A stretch of DNA of 33,111 nucleotides from contig JAHXHR010000030.1 in NCBI GenBank assembly GCA_025656505.1, positions 1 to 33,111 of the forward strand, in the 5' to 3' direction. How positions within the stretch are numbered: the first letter of the stretch is position 1; each line of letters opens with the position of its first letter. This stretch comes from Candidatus Thiodiazotropha sp. (ex Epidulcina cf. delphinae). Its GTDB lineage: Bacteria > Pseudomonadota > Gammaproteobacteria > Chromatiales > Chromatiaceae. Both the position numbers and the translations under genes were made by a program. Shown one piece after another: positions 9,462 to 19,711 of the stretch. The notes below the pieces were generated by a model. It saw only the letters and a list, made by a program, of their open reading frames with translations, made no database searches and was not told where the DNA came from.

Positions 9462-11195
9462 TTAGTGATTTTCCCAGACGTAGATCACCTCTGCCTTATT
9501 TCCCGGCTCGTAAAAGTGAAGTTGTTTACAGAGTGATTCCACTAACATGAGGCCTCGGCCGCTGTAGGTGTCCTCATTCGCCACGAAACGTTTCAGCGCC
9601 TTGAAGTCGAATCCGTTGCCGCTGTCTTCTATCGATATCAGGATATACCCCCCGTCAATTAGCTGATGGATTCTTAAACCGATGCGAATCCGGCCTTCGG
9701 TTAAGGCATGGAGGCGCTGTTCCCGCTGTTGGAAGTAGTTGGTGAAACCATCCTCACCCTGTTTAATGGCGGAGTCCAGACGCAGCACACCATGATCCAG
9801 GGCATTGATATAGAGTTCGGTAAGAATGGTGAATAGGGGGCGTCGGTGTTCGTGGAGCCCGGCGGTTTCTTGGATATAGTTGATCAGGATCGGTACCGGG
9901 TCGGCCTGCCGTAATTGGGAGCCGTACAGGATGAGTTGGAACTCGATGCAGTCGGGATGATCCTGCATCAATAGCGCTTCCGGTAGATCCTTGCTGACCT
10001 CGATACGGTCCGTGGTTGTCTCCCATCCCGGCAACAACGCATGGATCAACGGCACCTCGACTACGCTGATATCATCATCTTGAGGCGCGTTTTGACAAAA
10101 CGATTCAAGATCCAGGGCGAGTTTGTCGAGGATGTAGGGGTGAGAGGCGCTGTTATTGATGACCCGGATAAATCGCTGCTGACCGAAGTACTCACCTTCA
10201 CTATTGCGCGCTTCGGTGACTCCGTCAGTGGCGAGAATCACCCGATCCCCCTCTTTGATGCGCAGATGGTGAAATTCATCCTTGAAATTGATGTCGGAGG
10301 CAATACCGAGCGGCAGGGATTGGGAAGTGATACGCTCTTTGATGCGCCTGCTGTCATTTTCGATGAGATAGCAATCGGGCATGCCGCAATTGATAATCGT
10401 AATATGATCGAGGTGGTGATCGACCTTGACAAACTGCGCGGCCAGGAACATTCCCGTTGGTAATAGGCTGTGTAGTTTGTTATTGATGGCATAGAGAATC
10501 TGTTGTGGGGCGAAACCTTTGGCCGTCATGGAGCGGAAGACCTCGGAGGTGGGTAGGGCGCCCAAGGCCGCCGCCAGACCGTGACCGGTGAAGTCACCTA
10601 GCAACACATGCAGATCATGGGAAGGTGCAAACGCCGTCAGCATCAAGTCACCGCTGAAAACGCTGGCCGGCCTGAGCAGGCTGTGGATATGTTCGAGGGC
10701 GACATTCCCGGCGACCACCGCGCCGCTGAAGACCTGTTCCGCAATCTCTTCATCCCGCTGCATGCGGCTGTAGAGCATACGAGTATCCTGATGCAGGGTA
10801 CGGATACGCTCCATCGCTTTTACCTTTGCCGAGAGAACCGTGAAGCTGTAAGGCTTTGAGAGGAAATCATCACCCCCCACCTCAATGCATCGCGCCAACG
10901 CCTGTTCGTCAGACATTGCTGTCAGAAAAATGATCGGCACGAAATGGTTGCCGGCCAACTGTTTGATGCGTGTCGCTGCTTCGTAACCGTCCATGACAGG
11001 CATCATGACATCCATGAAAATGATGTCTGGGCTGCGCTTCTCAAACTGCTTTACGGCATCGACGCCGTTTTCCGCCTCAATAACCTGATAGCCCTGTTTT
11101 TTCAGCAGTTTCTTGAGAATCAGGCGGTTTGTAATCTCATCCTCGACGATGAGCGCAATTCTTTGATTTGGAGAGAGATGTGCAATCTTTAGCAT
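9462..11195 (-). CDS. fused response regulator / SpoIIE-type PP2C phosphatase / HATPase (anti-sigma-like) protein
   Basis: N-terminal REC ('IIFMDVMMPVMDGYEAATRIK'), SpoIIE core ('LLGDFTGHGLAAALGALP', 'VILATDGVTEARN'), C-terminal HATPase ('YINALDHGVLRLD', 'ISIEDSGNGFD'). Confidence 0.88.
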   Translation of the reverse strand: MLKIAHLSPNQRIALIVEDEITNRLILKKLLKKQGYQVIEAENGVDAVKQFEKRSPDIIFMDVMMPVMDGYEAATRIKQLAGNHFVPIIFLTAMSDEQALARCIEVGGDDFLSKPYSFTVLSAKVKAMERIRTLHQDTRMLYSRMQRDEEIAEQVFSGAVVAGNVALEHIHSLLRPASVFSGDLMLTAFAPSHDLHVLLGDFTGHGLAAALGALPTSEVFRSMTAKGFAPQQILYAINNKLHSLLPTGMFLAAQFVKVDHHLDHITIINCGMPDCYLIENDSRRIKERITSQSLPLGIASDINFKDEFHHLRIKEGDRVILATDGVTEARNSEGEYFGQQRFIRVINNSASHPYILDKLALDLESFCQNAPQDDDISVVEVPLIHALLPGWETTTDRIEVSKDLPEALLMQDHPDCIEFQLILYGSQLRQADPVPILINYIQETAGLHEHRRPLFTILTELYINALDHGVLRLDSAIKQGEDGFTNYFQQREQRLHALTEGRIRIGLRIHQLIDGGYILISIEDSGNGFDFKALKRFVANEDTYSGRGLMLVESLCKQLHFYEPGNKAEVIYVWENH

Positions 11196-11409
11196 GATCT
11201 CTACCTTAACCTGAGGCTGTTATTCTTCATTTGCATCCAAATAGCGGCTTTGCTGCTGGAAAGCTTAGTTTTGACGTGAGCATTGTATTCGTCGCGCCAC
11301 ACACTACATGGAACAGCGCTTCCTAAGCGTAGCCGGTTCTTTCCTATATGCCGTTTCCGTATAATCCATGTCTTCAAGATAATTGAGGATTCCAGGTTAA
11401 ATTATCCAT

Positions 11410-11901
11410 ATGAATAACAACAGACAAATAAAGGTACTATTCGTGTGCATGGGCAATATCTGTCGTTCACCGACTGCCCAGGGGGTGTTTCGCGCCATGG
11501 TGGACAGGGAAGGATTGGGCGATCGCATCGCTACTGACTCCGCCGGCACCATTGACTACCATGTCGGGGGCAAGCCTGATCGGCGCGCCCGGGAAACAGC
11601 GCTCAAGCGCGGTGTCGATCTCAACGATCTTCGCGCCCGTCAGGTCATCGTAGAGGATTTCGATCTGTTCGACTATGTCATCGCCATGGACCGGTCCAAC
11701 TACCATGATTTACTGGAACTCTGCCCGCCGGGAAGGGAGGAGCGCCTATACCTGTTTCTCGATTTTGCGCCCCACTTGCCGGCGCGGGAAGTGCCGGATC
11801 CCTACTACGGCGGCGCAGGGGGCTTCGACCGTGTGTTCGACCTGGTTGAAGCGGCTTCAAAGGGTCTGCTTCAGCGAATCCGGGAGGATCACCTTAGCTG
11901 A
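11410..11901 (+). CDS. low-molecular-weight protein tyrosine phosphatase
   Basis: P-loop 'VLFVCMGNICRSPTAQGVF'; C-terminal 'EVPDPYYGG'. Confidence 0.95.
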   Translation: MNNNRQIKVLFVCMGNICRSPTAQGVFRAMVDREGLGDRIATDSAGTIDYHVGGKPDRRARETALKRGVDLNDLRARQVIVEDFDLFDYVIAMDRSNYHDLLELCPPGREERLYLFLDFAPHLPAREVPDPYYGGAGGFDRVFDLVEAASKGLLQRIREDHLS

Positions 11902-11902
11902 A

Positions 11903-11975
11903 CCTAAAAACCGCAGTTGACCGCTCCATTCCGATACTGGACTACTGCTCACCCCGTCCAATTGCGGCTTTTAGG
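11903..11975 (+). repeat. MITE family A, short internally deleted copy (copy 2) with TIRs and TSD
   Basis: CCTAAAAACCGCAGTTGACC...CACCCCGTCCAATTGCGGCTTTTAGG; flanked by CTGAA (11898-11902) and CTGAA (11976-11980). Confidence 0.88.
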
Positions 11976-12038
11976 CTGAAACAGAGGTTTTACATCCCAG
12001 GCCGGTCGTGGAATCAGTCACCACACCGGCTATGGCTT

Positions 12039-15000
12039 TCAGTCACTGTTTCCCGCATCGGCGATATTTACTTTCTTCCCGACAGGCTCCACGGATTTTT
12101 TGACCTCTGCCTTGGACTCTGCAGGTAAGGGTTTCTGCTGCGGAACCGTTTCAATGCCGGTCTGGGTTTTAACCACCTTAACCGCCGAAGGCTCGGTCTT
12201 GGCCGACTCGGTCTTGGCAGGCTCGGTCTTAGCCGACTCGGTCTTAGCCGACTCGGTCTTGGCAGGCTCGGTCTTAGCCGACTCGGTCTTGGCCGACTCG
12301 GTCTTGGCCGACTCGGTCTTGGCAGGCTCGGTCTTGGCCGACACGGTCTTGGCAGGCTCGGTCTTGGCCGACACGGTCTTGGCAGGCTCGGTCTTGGCAG
12401 GCTCGGTCTTGGCCGACACGGTCTTGGCCGACACGGTCTTGGCCGACACGGTCTTGGCCGACACGGTCTTGGCCGACACGGTCTTGGCCGACACGGTCTT
12501 GGCCGACTCGGTCTTGGCCGACTCGGTCTTGGTAGGTTCGGGCGGAGGAGGGACTGTAGCAGGCTTTACGGTTTCGACCTGCTGCAGCTTTCGAGGAGCA
12601 GGCTTGGCTGCCGGCCGGCTTGCGGATGCCGTGGCTTTGCCTGAGTTGGCGCCATGCGCCTTTTTTTCAACCACCTGGGCGGCATCGGTCTGAATGGCCC
12701 TCGATTGGAGGTCGGGCCGGTTTTCGGCAGGTTTGGTCGTCTCTATCTGGACAGGCTTCAACGGACTTTCATCAGTTGCAGGCACGGTGGACTCCCGTTT
12801 CCGGGGCGGCCTAACCGATGTCTTGGTTTCGGATCTTGGCGTTCGCTGTGGAGCAACTCGCTTTTGCGGACGGGGTTGACGCTTTTCTTTATCCGCCATG
12901 GCCTCATTGGCGATGTTATCCGATTTGCCGTCAGAGACAGCCTTGACCGCTGATGGTTCACCGTTTCGCTCGGTACCGGTGCGGCGCTTGCGACCACCAC
13001 GCCGACCTCGGCGGGATTTCGGCTTGCTGATCTCACCGGTCTCGGTTTCCGCGTGTGTCTTGGCCTGTTCCGGTGGCTTTTGCTCCACGATTCGCTTGTC
13101 GGCGACTTTTTTCTCACCGGCCGTCGGTTTGGCGTTTCGCCGCTTGTTGACGGTGGCCTCCTGGGAACGGCCTTCACCACGCTCGTCACGTCGGTTGCCG
13201 CCGCCGGTCGGTTTGCGGTCACGTCCGTCGGAGAGCTGGTTTCTTCGGGTTTTCCTGGCAGACGAGTCACCACCGTCCTGGGCCGGTCTCTGTTTTTTCG
13301 TTTCCACCACCGGTTCGGCCCCAGACGTTGCCGACTCCACGCTTTTCGGTGAGAAAATATTGAAGATCTTTTTCAGAAACCCGGACTCGCCCGCTTCCCC
13401 GTCGGCTTGTACCGGATCTGTCCGTTGGGGAACGGGGCTGGCCGGCTCGATGGATTTCACCGCGGGCTGTTCCGCCTTGGATTGTTTGGGCTTGCCGGGT
13501 TCCGACACTTCGGCGGCGTTCTCTTCAGAGACCATCCTGTAGCTCGAAACACCCTCCTCTTCAGATGGCATGTCGCTGACACGTATGCGTTCAATGCCGT
13601 AGTTGGGCGTCTCCAGGTGGACGTTGGGTATCAGCACCACATCGATGGATTGGCGTTGTTCGACGTCGTGAATCATCTGGCGCTTTTCGTTCAGCAGGAA
13701 TGTAGCCATATCGACGGGGAGTTGCGCCATGATACGACCGGTATTCTCCTTCATCGCCTCCTCTTCGATAATCCGCAGCACCGACAGTGAAAGCGACTCA
13801 ACCCCACGAACGGTGCCATGCCCCTTGCATCGAGGGCAGACCTGCTCGCTGGCCTCTCCCAGGGAAGGGCGTAGGCGCTGCCTGGACATCTCCAGCAAGC
13901 CGAAGCGGGAGATTCGGCCGACCTGGACCCTGGCGCGATCCTGTTTGAGCGCCTCTTTGAGCCGGTTCTCCACCTCTCGCTGGCTGCGGGAGGGGGTCAT
14001 ATCGATGAAATCGATGACGAACAGGCCGCCAAGGTCACGCAAGCGCAGTTGGCGGGCGATCTCGTCGGCTGCTTCGAGATTGGTGTTCAGCGCGGTCTCT
14101 TCAATATCGGCGCCCTTGGTGGCGCGGGCGGAGTTGATATCGATGGAGGTCAATGCTTCGGTGTGATCGATGACGATGGCGCCGCCGGAAGGCAGGCTGA
14201 CCTCCCGTTGGAAAGCCGATTCGATCTGGCTCTCGATCTGATAGCGGCTGAATAGGGGAACCTCATCATCATAGTGGCGCAACTTCTTGCCGTATTGCGG
14301 CATCACCTGATTGATGAAGCGCTCCGCCTGACTGTATACATCCGTATCATCGATCACAATCTCGCCGATATCCGCACGCAGATAGTCGCGTATCGAGCGA
14401 ATGATGACATTGCTCTCCTGATAGATCAGAAATGGGGCGGGTTTATCGGCTGAGTGTTCGATGGCCTGCCAGAGCTGGATCAGGTAGTCCAGATCCCATT
14501 GCAGCTCCTCTGCATTCTTGCCCACGCCGGCGGTGCGAACGATCAGTCCCATGTCATCCTGGATCTGCAGTTCGCTCATGGCTTCACGCAGCTCGGTACG
14601 GTCCTGACCCTCGATTCGGCGGGAGACGCCGCCGGCCCGGGGGTTGTTCGGCATCAGCACAAGATATCGGCCCGCCAGGGAGATGAAGGTGGTGAGCGCG
14701 GCCCCTTTGTTGCCACGCTCTTCCTTCTCGACCTGGACAACGATCTCCTGCCCCTCCTTGATCGCCTCTTGAATATTCACCCGGCCCGAGGATTCCCTCG
14801 CCTTGTCGGTAAAGTAGTTTCTGGCGATCTCTTTGAGGGGGAGGAAGCCATGGCGTTCTGACCCATAGTCGATGAAGGCGGCTTCAAGGCTCGGTTCTAC
14901 GCGGGTGATACGCCCTTTGTAGATGTTGGCCTTTTTTTGTTCCCGGCCGGGAATTTCAATGTCCAGATTGAATAGTTTTTGACCATCGACGATGGCAACG

Positions 15001-15044
15001 CGCAACTCCTCAGGCTGAGTTGCGTTGATCAGCATACGTTTCAT
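12039..15044 (-). CDS. rne: ribonuclease E
   Basis: '[30 protein letters not shown]' N-terminus, S1 domain, 'FVIDFIDM' catalytic region, '[12 protein letters not shown]' Zn-link; annotated ORF start (15134) trimmed to [10 protein letters not shown]. Confidence 0.96.
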   Translation of the reverse strand: MKRMLINATQPEELRVAIVDGQKLFNLDIEIPGREQKKANIYKGRITRVEPSLEAAFIDYGSERHGFLPLKEIARNYFTDKARESSGRVNIQEAIKEGQEIVVQVEKEERGNKGAALTTFISLAGRYLVLMPNNPRAGGVSRRIEGQDRTELREAMSELQIQDDMGLIVRTAGVGKNAEELQWDLDYLIQLWQAIEHSADKPAPFLIYQESNVIIRSIRDYLRADIGEIVIDDTDVYSQAERFINQVMPQYGKKLRHYDDEVPLFSRYQIESQIESAFQREVSLPSGGAIVIDHTEALTSIDINSARATKGADIEETALNTNLEAADEIARQLRLRDLGGLFVIDFIDMTPSRSQREVENRLKEALKQDRARVQVGRISRFGLLEMSRQRLRPSLGEASEQVCPRCKGHGTVRGVESLSLSVLRIIEEEAMKENTGRIMAQLPVDMATFLLNEKRQMIHDVEQRQSIDVVLIPNVHLETPNYGIERIRVSDMPSEEEGVSSYRMVSEENAAEVSEPGKPKQSKAEQPAVKSIEPASPVPQRTDPVQADGEAGESGFLKKIFNIFSPKSVESATSGAEPVVETKKQRPAQDGGDSSARKTRRNQLSDGRDRKPTGGGNRRDERGEGRSQEATVNKRRNAKPTAGEKKVADKRIVEQKPPEQAKTHAETETGEISKPKSRRGRRGGRKRRTGTERNGEPSAVKAVSDGKSDNIANEAMADKEKRQPRPQKRVAPQRTPRSETKTSVRPPRKRESTVPATDESPLKPVQIETTKPAENRPDLQSRAIQTDAAQVVEKKAHGANSGKATASASRPAAKPAPRKLQQVETVKPATVPPPPEPTKTESAKTESAKTVSAKTVSAKTVSAKTVSAKTVSAKTVSAKTEPAKTEPAKTVSAKTEPAKTVSAKTEPAKTESAKTESAKTESAKTEPAKTESAKTESAKTEPAKTESAKTEPSAVKVVKTQTGIETVPQQKPLPAESKAEVKKSVEPVGKKVNIADAGNSD
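12193..12540 (-). repeat. 15-bp minisatellite (about 23 units) in the RNase E C-terminal region
   Basis: Near-perfect tandem ggcc/gactcggtcttgg units encoding (ES|EP|VS)AKT pentapeptides. Confidence 0.97.
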
Positions 15045-15599
15045 TTTGTTATGTCCGTACAACCGCACGAGGCTGTCGCCAACCCGACACGCAGCAAAAG
15101 CCCCGCAGGCATGGGCGGGCGAACCCTTACCCACTCAAGTGTCAATTGAGCATCGCTACGTAAACCCTGAGACCAGGGTTCGCTGTCAGGCTAGAAAACT
15201 AGCTCGGACGGTTGAAAAGCTGTTAAAGTCCGCCGCTTGGGATCTGCTGCTGATCGAACGGTATATTAGGCGCTTAAAGCAGGGGAGAGCGACATGGCCT
15301 TGTCAATTAGGCCCGGCATCAATTCCCATGGTGCAAGCCCGAATCTATGGGCGGACACGCAAAGTCTGCTTTGGCGCGGCTTAAGGGTTCGGATTAAAAG
15401 CCGTTTCCAAAGGGCACCTATGCACTTGGCGGATTGACCGGTTGCACCGAATAGATCAAATCAGGTTGCAGCCGCTCACCAACCGTGCGGGCGTCGGCGG
15501 TTGCGATATTTTGCTAGCCGGCGCCTGAAAAACTGATCATAAATATAGCAATCTTCCCCCCGAACATCAATCGTGATAACACAATTAAATCGCCGCTAA
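15045..15599 (-). promoter_or_regulatory. long divergent intergenic region; candidate rne 5' leader
   Basis: 555 bp with no credible CDS between rne (-) and rluC (+); perfect hairpin AACCCTG-agac-CAGGGTT at 15163-15180. Confidence 0.35.
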
Positions 15600-16553
15600 A
15601 TGTCAGAATCAAAAAAGAATTCTCCCTCAGTCAGATTTATCGGGGTGACAGAGGAGTTTGCCGGTCAGCGGATCGATAATTTCCTGTTGCGACAGCTCAA
15701 GGGGGTGCCTAAGAGCCATATCTACCGTATTCTGAGAAAAGGCGAGGTAAGGGTCAATAAAGGAAGGATCAAGGCAGACTACAAGCTCCAGGCAGGTGAT
15801 TCAATTCGCATTCCGCCTGTGCGCACGGGGCCGCAGGAGTCTGCGCCGCGCCTCTCCGAACAACTGCGCTCCAGCCTGGAAAAGGCCGTGGTCTATGAGG
15901 ATGAGAGGCTGCTGGTGTTGAACAAGCCTTCCGGCATGGCAGTGCATGGCGGTAGCGGTGTGAGCGTCGGTATCATCGAGGCCCTTCGGGAATTGAGACC
16001 GGAGCAACGGCAGCTTGAGTTGGTGCATCGACTGGACAGGGATACCTCAGGCTGTCTGATGATCAGCAAACGGCGCAGTTCCCTGCGGAGACTGCATGAA
16101 CTGATGCGCGAAAACCGGGTCGATAAACGTTATCTGGCGCTGCTCGCGGGGTGTTGGCGCAAAGGTGTGCAAATGGTTGATATGCCGCTAAGGAAAAACA
16201 CCCTGCAAGGCGGCGAGCGTGTGGTCAGGGTCGATGCCGAGGGTAAACCGGCGCAAACTCGATTCAAACGTCTGCAACGTTTCAAAGAGGCGACATTGGT
16301 CGAAGCCAAATTGATCACCGGCCGTACCCACCAGATCCGTGTGCATAGCGCTTGGCTGGGCACCCCTGTGCTGGGTGACGGCAAATACGGCGATGATGAT
16401 GCAAACAGGCGCATGCGGGAGATCGGGTTGCGGCGGCTTTTTCTCCACGCCCACCGGCTCAGCTTCCGTTGGCCGGGTGAAAAACGGGATTTAATCGTCG
16501 AGGCTCCCTTGCCGAAAGCATTGGAGAAGCTCCTGGACAAGCTCAAGAGTTGA
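15600..16553 (+). CDS. rluC: 23S rRNA pseudouridine synthase RluC
   Basis: S4 domain, 'LVHRLDRDTSGCLMISK' and 'KLITGRTHQIRVH' motifs; position opposite rne. Confidence 0.93.
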   Translation: MSESKKNSPSVRFIGVTEEFAGQRIDNFLLRQLKGVPKSHIYRILRKGEVRVNKGRIKADYKLQAGDSIRIPPVRTGPQESAPRLSEQLRSSLEKAVVYEDERLLVLNKPSGMAVHGGSGVSVGIIEALRELRPEQRQLELVHRLDRDTSGCLMISKRRSSLRRLHELMRENRVDKRYLALLAGCWRKGVQMVDMPLRKNTLQGGERVVRVDAEGKPAQTRFKRLQRFKEATLVEAKLITGRTHQIRVHSAWLGTPVLGDGKYGDDDANRRMREIGLRRLFLHAHRLSFRWPGEKRDLIVEAPLPKALEKLLDKLKS

Positions 16554-16554
16554 C

Positions 16555-17226
16555 ATGAACTTTAAATTATTAGTATTTGATTGGGATGGCACTTTGATGG
16601 ATTCAGAGGCGCATATTGTGGCATGCGTGGAGGCTGCTGTCAGAGACCTGGAACTGCCGTTGCCGAGCCGGGAGGCCATTAGCAATATCATCGGACTGGG
16701 ACTGCGCGAAGCCGTAAACACCCTTTTTCCCGAGGACGATGACCATCTGCATCTGGATATCGCCGCCCGCTATCGGACCCACTTCTTCAGCGCTGGCGCG
16801 TCACCCTCGCAGCTCTTCGAGGGCGCCCGGGAGGTCGTAGATGAGCTGTCGCAACAGGGATATATGCTGGCGGTCGCCACGGGCAAAGGGCGAAAAGGCC
16901 TGGATTATGCCTTGCAAACCACCGGCTTGGGGGATTATTTTCAGCTAACCCGTTGCGCCGAAGAGACCTCTTCCAAGCCCAATCCGGAGATGCTGCAACA
17001 AATTCTCGAGGAGACAGGCGTCGCGCAGGATCGGGCGCTGATGATAGGTGACACCGAGTATGATCTGGAAATGGCCGTCAACGCGGGAATGCCCGCCTTG
17101 GGAGTGACCTACGGCGTGCATGCCCATGAGCGGCTGCTGAAGCATCATCCGCTGGCTTGTCTGGACCGGATCACGGAGATTCCGGCTTGGTTGGGCAGGT
17201 GTTCAGACGGCATGGCTTCCGGCTAG
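16555..17226 (+). CDS. HAD-superfamily hydrolase (phosphoglycolate phosphatase-like)
   Basis: 'LLVFDWDGTLMDSEAHIV', 'KPNPEMLQQIL', 'MIGDTEYDLEMAVNAGM'; 1-nt gap after rluC. Confidence 0.92.
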   Translation: MNFKLLVFDWDGTLMDSEAHIVACVEAAVRDLELPLPSREAISNIIGLGLREAVNTLFPEDDDHLHLDIAARYRTHFFSAGASPSQLFEGAREVVDELSQQGYMLAVATGKGRKGLDYALQTTGLGDYFQLTRCAEETSSKPNPEMLQQILEETGVAQDRALMIGDTEYDLEMAVNAGMPALGVTYGVHAHERLLKHHPLACLDRITEIPAWLGRCSDGMASG

Positions 17227-17300
17227 CGTCGAGAAATCGGATGAGCTATTATGAATTAATAAAATGGCCAGTATATACAATTAGTTAAAGGGTATTTCTT

Positions 17301-18290
17301 ATGTCGGATAATAATAGTGGTGAACACCGAAGTCAGTCCGAGCCCAGCCGCTGGGAGAGGGATCTGCTGAACCGGATGGTGATGGCGACCGTGGCCGAAA
17401 GCCGGCGCAGTCGCCGTTGGGGAATATTCTTCAAACTCCTTACCTTTGGTTATCTGTTCCTGATATTGGGTGTTTTTTTCTGGGGGGACAAGCTCCAGCT
17501 CGCGCAAATCAGCGCCGAGGAACATACCGCACTGGTCGAGGTGAAGGGACTGATCTCATCCGAGACCAAGGCCAGTGCCGACAAGATCGTTACCGGGTTA
17601 CGCAGCGCCTTTGAAGACAAAAAGACCAAAGGGGTCATCCTGCGTATGAATACCCCGGGTGGGAGTCCGGTACAGTCCCGCTATATCAACCGGGAAATCA
17701 TGCGCTTGAAGGAAAAGTATCCAAAGATACCGGTCTACGCCGTGGTGGCGGATATCTGTGCCTCGGGCGGTTACTACATTGCCGCTGCGGCGGACAAGAT
17801 CTATGCGGACGAAGGCAGCATTGTCGGTTCCATCGGTGTTCTGGTCAACGGCTTCGGTTTCGTTGAAGGCATGGAGGAGTTGGGTATCGAGCGGCGTCTC
17901 CTCACCGCCGGAGACAATAAAGGCATACTCGATCCCTTCTCTCCCCTGAACGAGGAGGACAAGGTGCATATCCAACGCATGCTCGATCAGTTGCATGAGC
18001 AGTTTATCGAGACCGTCAAACAGGGCAGGGGGGATCGGCTCAAGACCGATCAGCACCCGGAGCTCTTCAGCGGACTCTTCTGGAGCGGCGAAGAGGCGCG
18101 TGAATTGGGTCTGATCGACGAGTTCGGCAGCAGCAGCTTCGTCGCCAGGGAGGTCATCGGTGCGGAAGAGATCGTCGACTTCACCCCGAAAGAAGAGGTT
18201 TGGGACCGTCTTGCCAAAAACCTGGGCGCCGGAGTCGCCAAAGTGCTGGCGAGAATCAGCGGATTGGGCAGCGGGTTGACCATCCAGTGA
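17301..18290 (+). CDS. sppA: S49-family signal peptide peptidase
   Basis: N-terminal TM; 'GVILRMNTPGGSPVQSRYINREI', 'AVVADICASGGYYIAAAADKIYA'. Confidence 0.92.
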   Translation: MSDNNSGEHRSQSEPSRWERDLLNRMVMATVAESRRSRRWGIFFKLLTFGYLFLILGVFFWGDKLQLAQISAEEHTALVEVKGLISSETKASADKIVTGLRSAFEDKKTKGVILRMNTPGGSPVQSRYINREIMRLKEKYPKIPVYAVVADICASGGYYIAAAADKIYADEGSIVGSIGVLVNGFGFVEGMEELGIERRLLTAGDNKGILDPFSPLNEEDKVHIQRMLDQLHEQFIETVKQGRGDRLKTDQHPELFSGLFWSGEEARELGLIDEFGSSSFVAREVIGAEEIVDFTPKEEVWDRLAKNLGAGVAKVLARISGLGSGLTIQ

Positions 18291-18319
18291 CATCAGTATA
18301 TTTCATCCGATTGCTTGGC

Positions 18320-19333
18320 TTAACAGATCCGCGGCAGCGGATCGTCCTCCAACTCTTCCAGAATGCGCGCGCCACCCAGCTCCGTCTGGAGAATGACGTA
18401 GGGATCGGCCTTTTTCGTCTCTCCGATCAGTGCCGCGAGATCACCACCGGGCCGGCTTCGCCATAAGGCCAGGGCTTCATCAGCCTGGTTGGCAGCCACT
18501 ACGGCAACCACCCTTCCTTCGCAGGCCAGGAAAAGGGGGTCGTAACCAAGCATCTCGCATACGGCGTTAACCGGATCCCGTACCGGTATGGCCGCTTGAT
18601 CGAGTTTTATCTGTAAACCGGTGGCCCGGCACAGTTCATGGGCCACGGTCGCCAGACCGCCCCGTGTAGGATCACGCATGAAGCGCAGTCCGGGGAGGCC
18701 GAGCAGGGCCTGGGTAAAGGGTAAGACACTGGCGGCATCGGACAACAAGTCGCCACGTAAGCCAAATTGTTCACGGGCAAGCATCACGGCAATACCATGA
18801 TCGCCGACAGGTCCGCTCACCAGCAACATGTCACCCGGCTGGATTTGATTCATTCCCAGTTGTATCCGGGGATCTTTGAACCCTATGCCGGTGGTTGCCA
18901 GATAGATGCCGCCACCTTCACCACGCCGAACCACCTTGGTATCACCAGCGACCACTTCCACATCAATAGCTTTGGCGGCATCTGCGATGCCTTGAATGAT
19001 ACGCTCCAAGGTCGCTACTTCGAACCCTTCTTCGATGAAGGCATTGAGACTGAGATATTTCGGGATTGCGCCACTCACGGCCAGATCATTGGTCGTCCCA
19101 TGCACAGCCAGAGAACCGATGTTACCACCAGGAAATTCCAAGGGTTGCACAGTAAATCCATCGGTGGTGAACAGTAGCTCTCCCGGCTGCCCGAGTGGCA
19201 GGGCAACGGCGTCTGCCTGGATATCCAGATTGGGATTTTTCAGATAGCGGGCAAACAGCGACTCGATGAGTTCGCGCATGTATCGCCCACCATTGCCGTG
19301 AGCGAGTGAAATATGGCTGTCCTGTAAGGTCAT
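18320..19333 (-). CDS. hypE: hydrogenase expression/formation protein HypE
   Basis: 'HGNGGRYMRELIESLF', 'TTDGFTVQPLEFPGGNIGSLAVHGTTNDLAVSGA', C-terminal 'DPLPRIC' with the thiocarbamate-accepting Cys. Confidence 0.95.
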   Translation of the reverse strand: MTLQDSHISLAHGNGGRYMRELIESLFARYLKNPNLDIQADAVALPLGQPGELLFTTDGFTVQPLEFPGGNIGSLAVHGTTNDLAVSGAIPKYLSLNAFIEEGFEVATLERIIQGIADAAKAIDVEVVAGDTKVVRRGEGGGIYLATTGIGFKDPRIQLGMNQIQPGDMLLVSGPVGDHGIAVMLAREQFGLRGDLLSDAASVLPFTQALLGLPGLRFMRDPTRGGLATVAHELCRATGLQIKLDQAAIPVRDPVNAVCEMLGYDPLFLACEGRVVAVVAANQADEALALWRSRPGGDLAALIGETKKADPYVILQTELGGARILEELEDDPLPRIC

Positions 19334-19344
19334 TATTAATCAGC

Positions 19345-19707
19345 TTATGCCACTAACCTCACATGGGCATCAATCACATCCCAGGGGGCTATCAATAATC
19401 CTTTCTCGGTACGCTGGATGAGATCGACTTCCTCCAGGGCACTGGCATCGGTGCGGACATTCTTGTAGTCACGTTGCAGTTGTTTCGCCAATGCCCTGAA
19501 GCTCAATGGGCCGCGTTGAGGCAGGGTCTTCATCAACTCCAGTCGCTTCGGTGTCAGTACTGAAGCCAGGATGGCAAAGTCCTCGGAATTGAGGTGTATT
19601 TCCGCTTGCTCGGTCTCGCTTGTCTCGGCTTTGTGCCAGGCTTTTATGAAACGTTCAAAGCCACGGTTCGCATCTTCTACACCCATATGAATATGCTGTT
19701 TACTCAT
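19345..19707 (-). CDS. HTH DNA-binding protein, COG4190 / TumA-like antitoxin
   Basis: 'LTPKRLELMKTLPQRGPLSFRALAKQLQRDYKNVRTDASALEEVDLIQR' HTH; preceded by a TumE-like remnant. Confidence 0.75.
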   Translation of the reverse strand: MSKQHIHMGVEDANRGFERFIKAWHKAETSETEQAEIHLNSEDFAILASVLTPKRLELMKTLPQRGPLSFRALAKQLQRDYKNVRTDASALEEVDLIQRTEKGLLIAPWDVIDAHVRLVA

Positions 19708-19711
19708 CCTG

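Noticed and set aside
12193-12540. Possible CRISPR or other direct-repeat array
   Set aside because: Contiguous 15-bp in-frame units with no spacers; a coding minisatellite.
12100-12693. 197-aa + strand ORF of [10 protein letters not shown] repeats
   Set aside because: It is the antisense reading of the RNase E minisatellite; a 15-bp repeat without stops is open in several frames.
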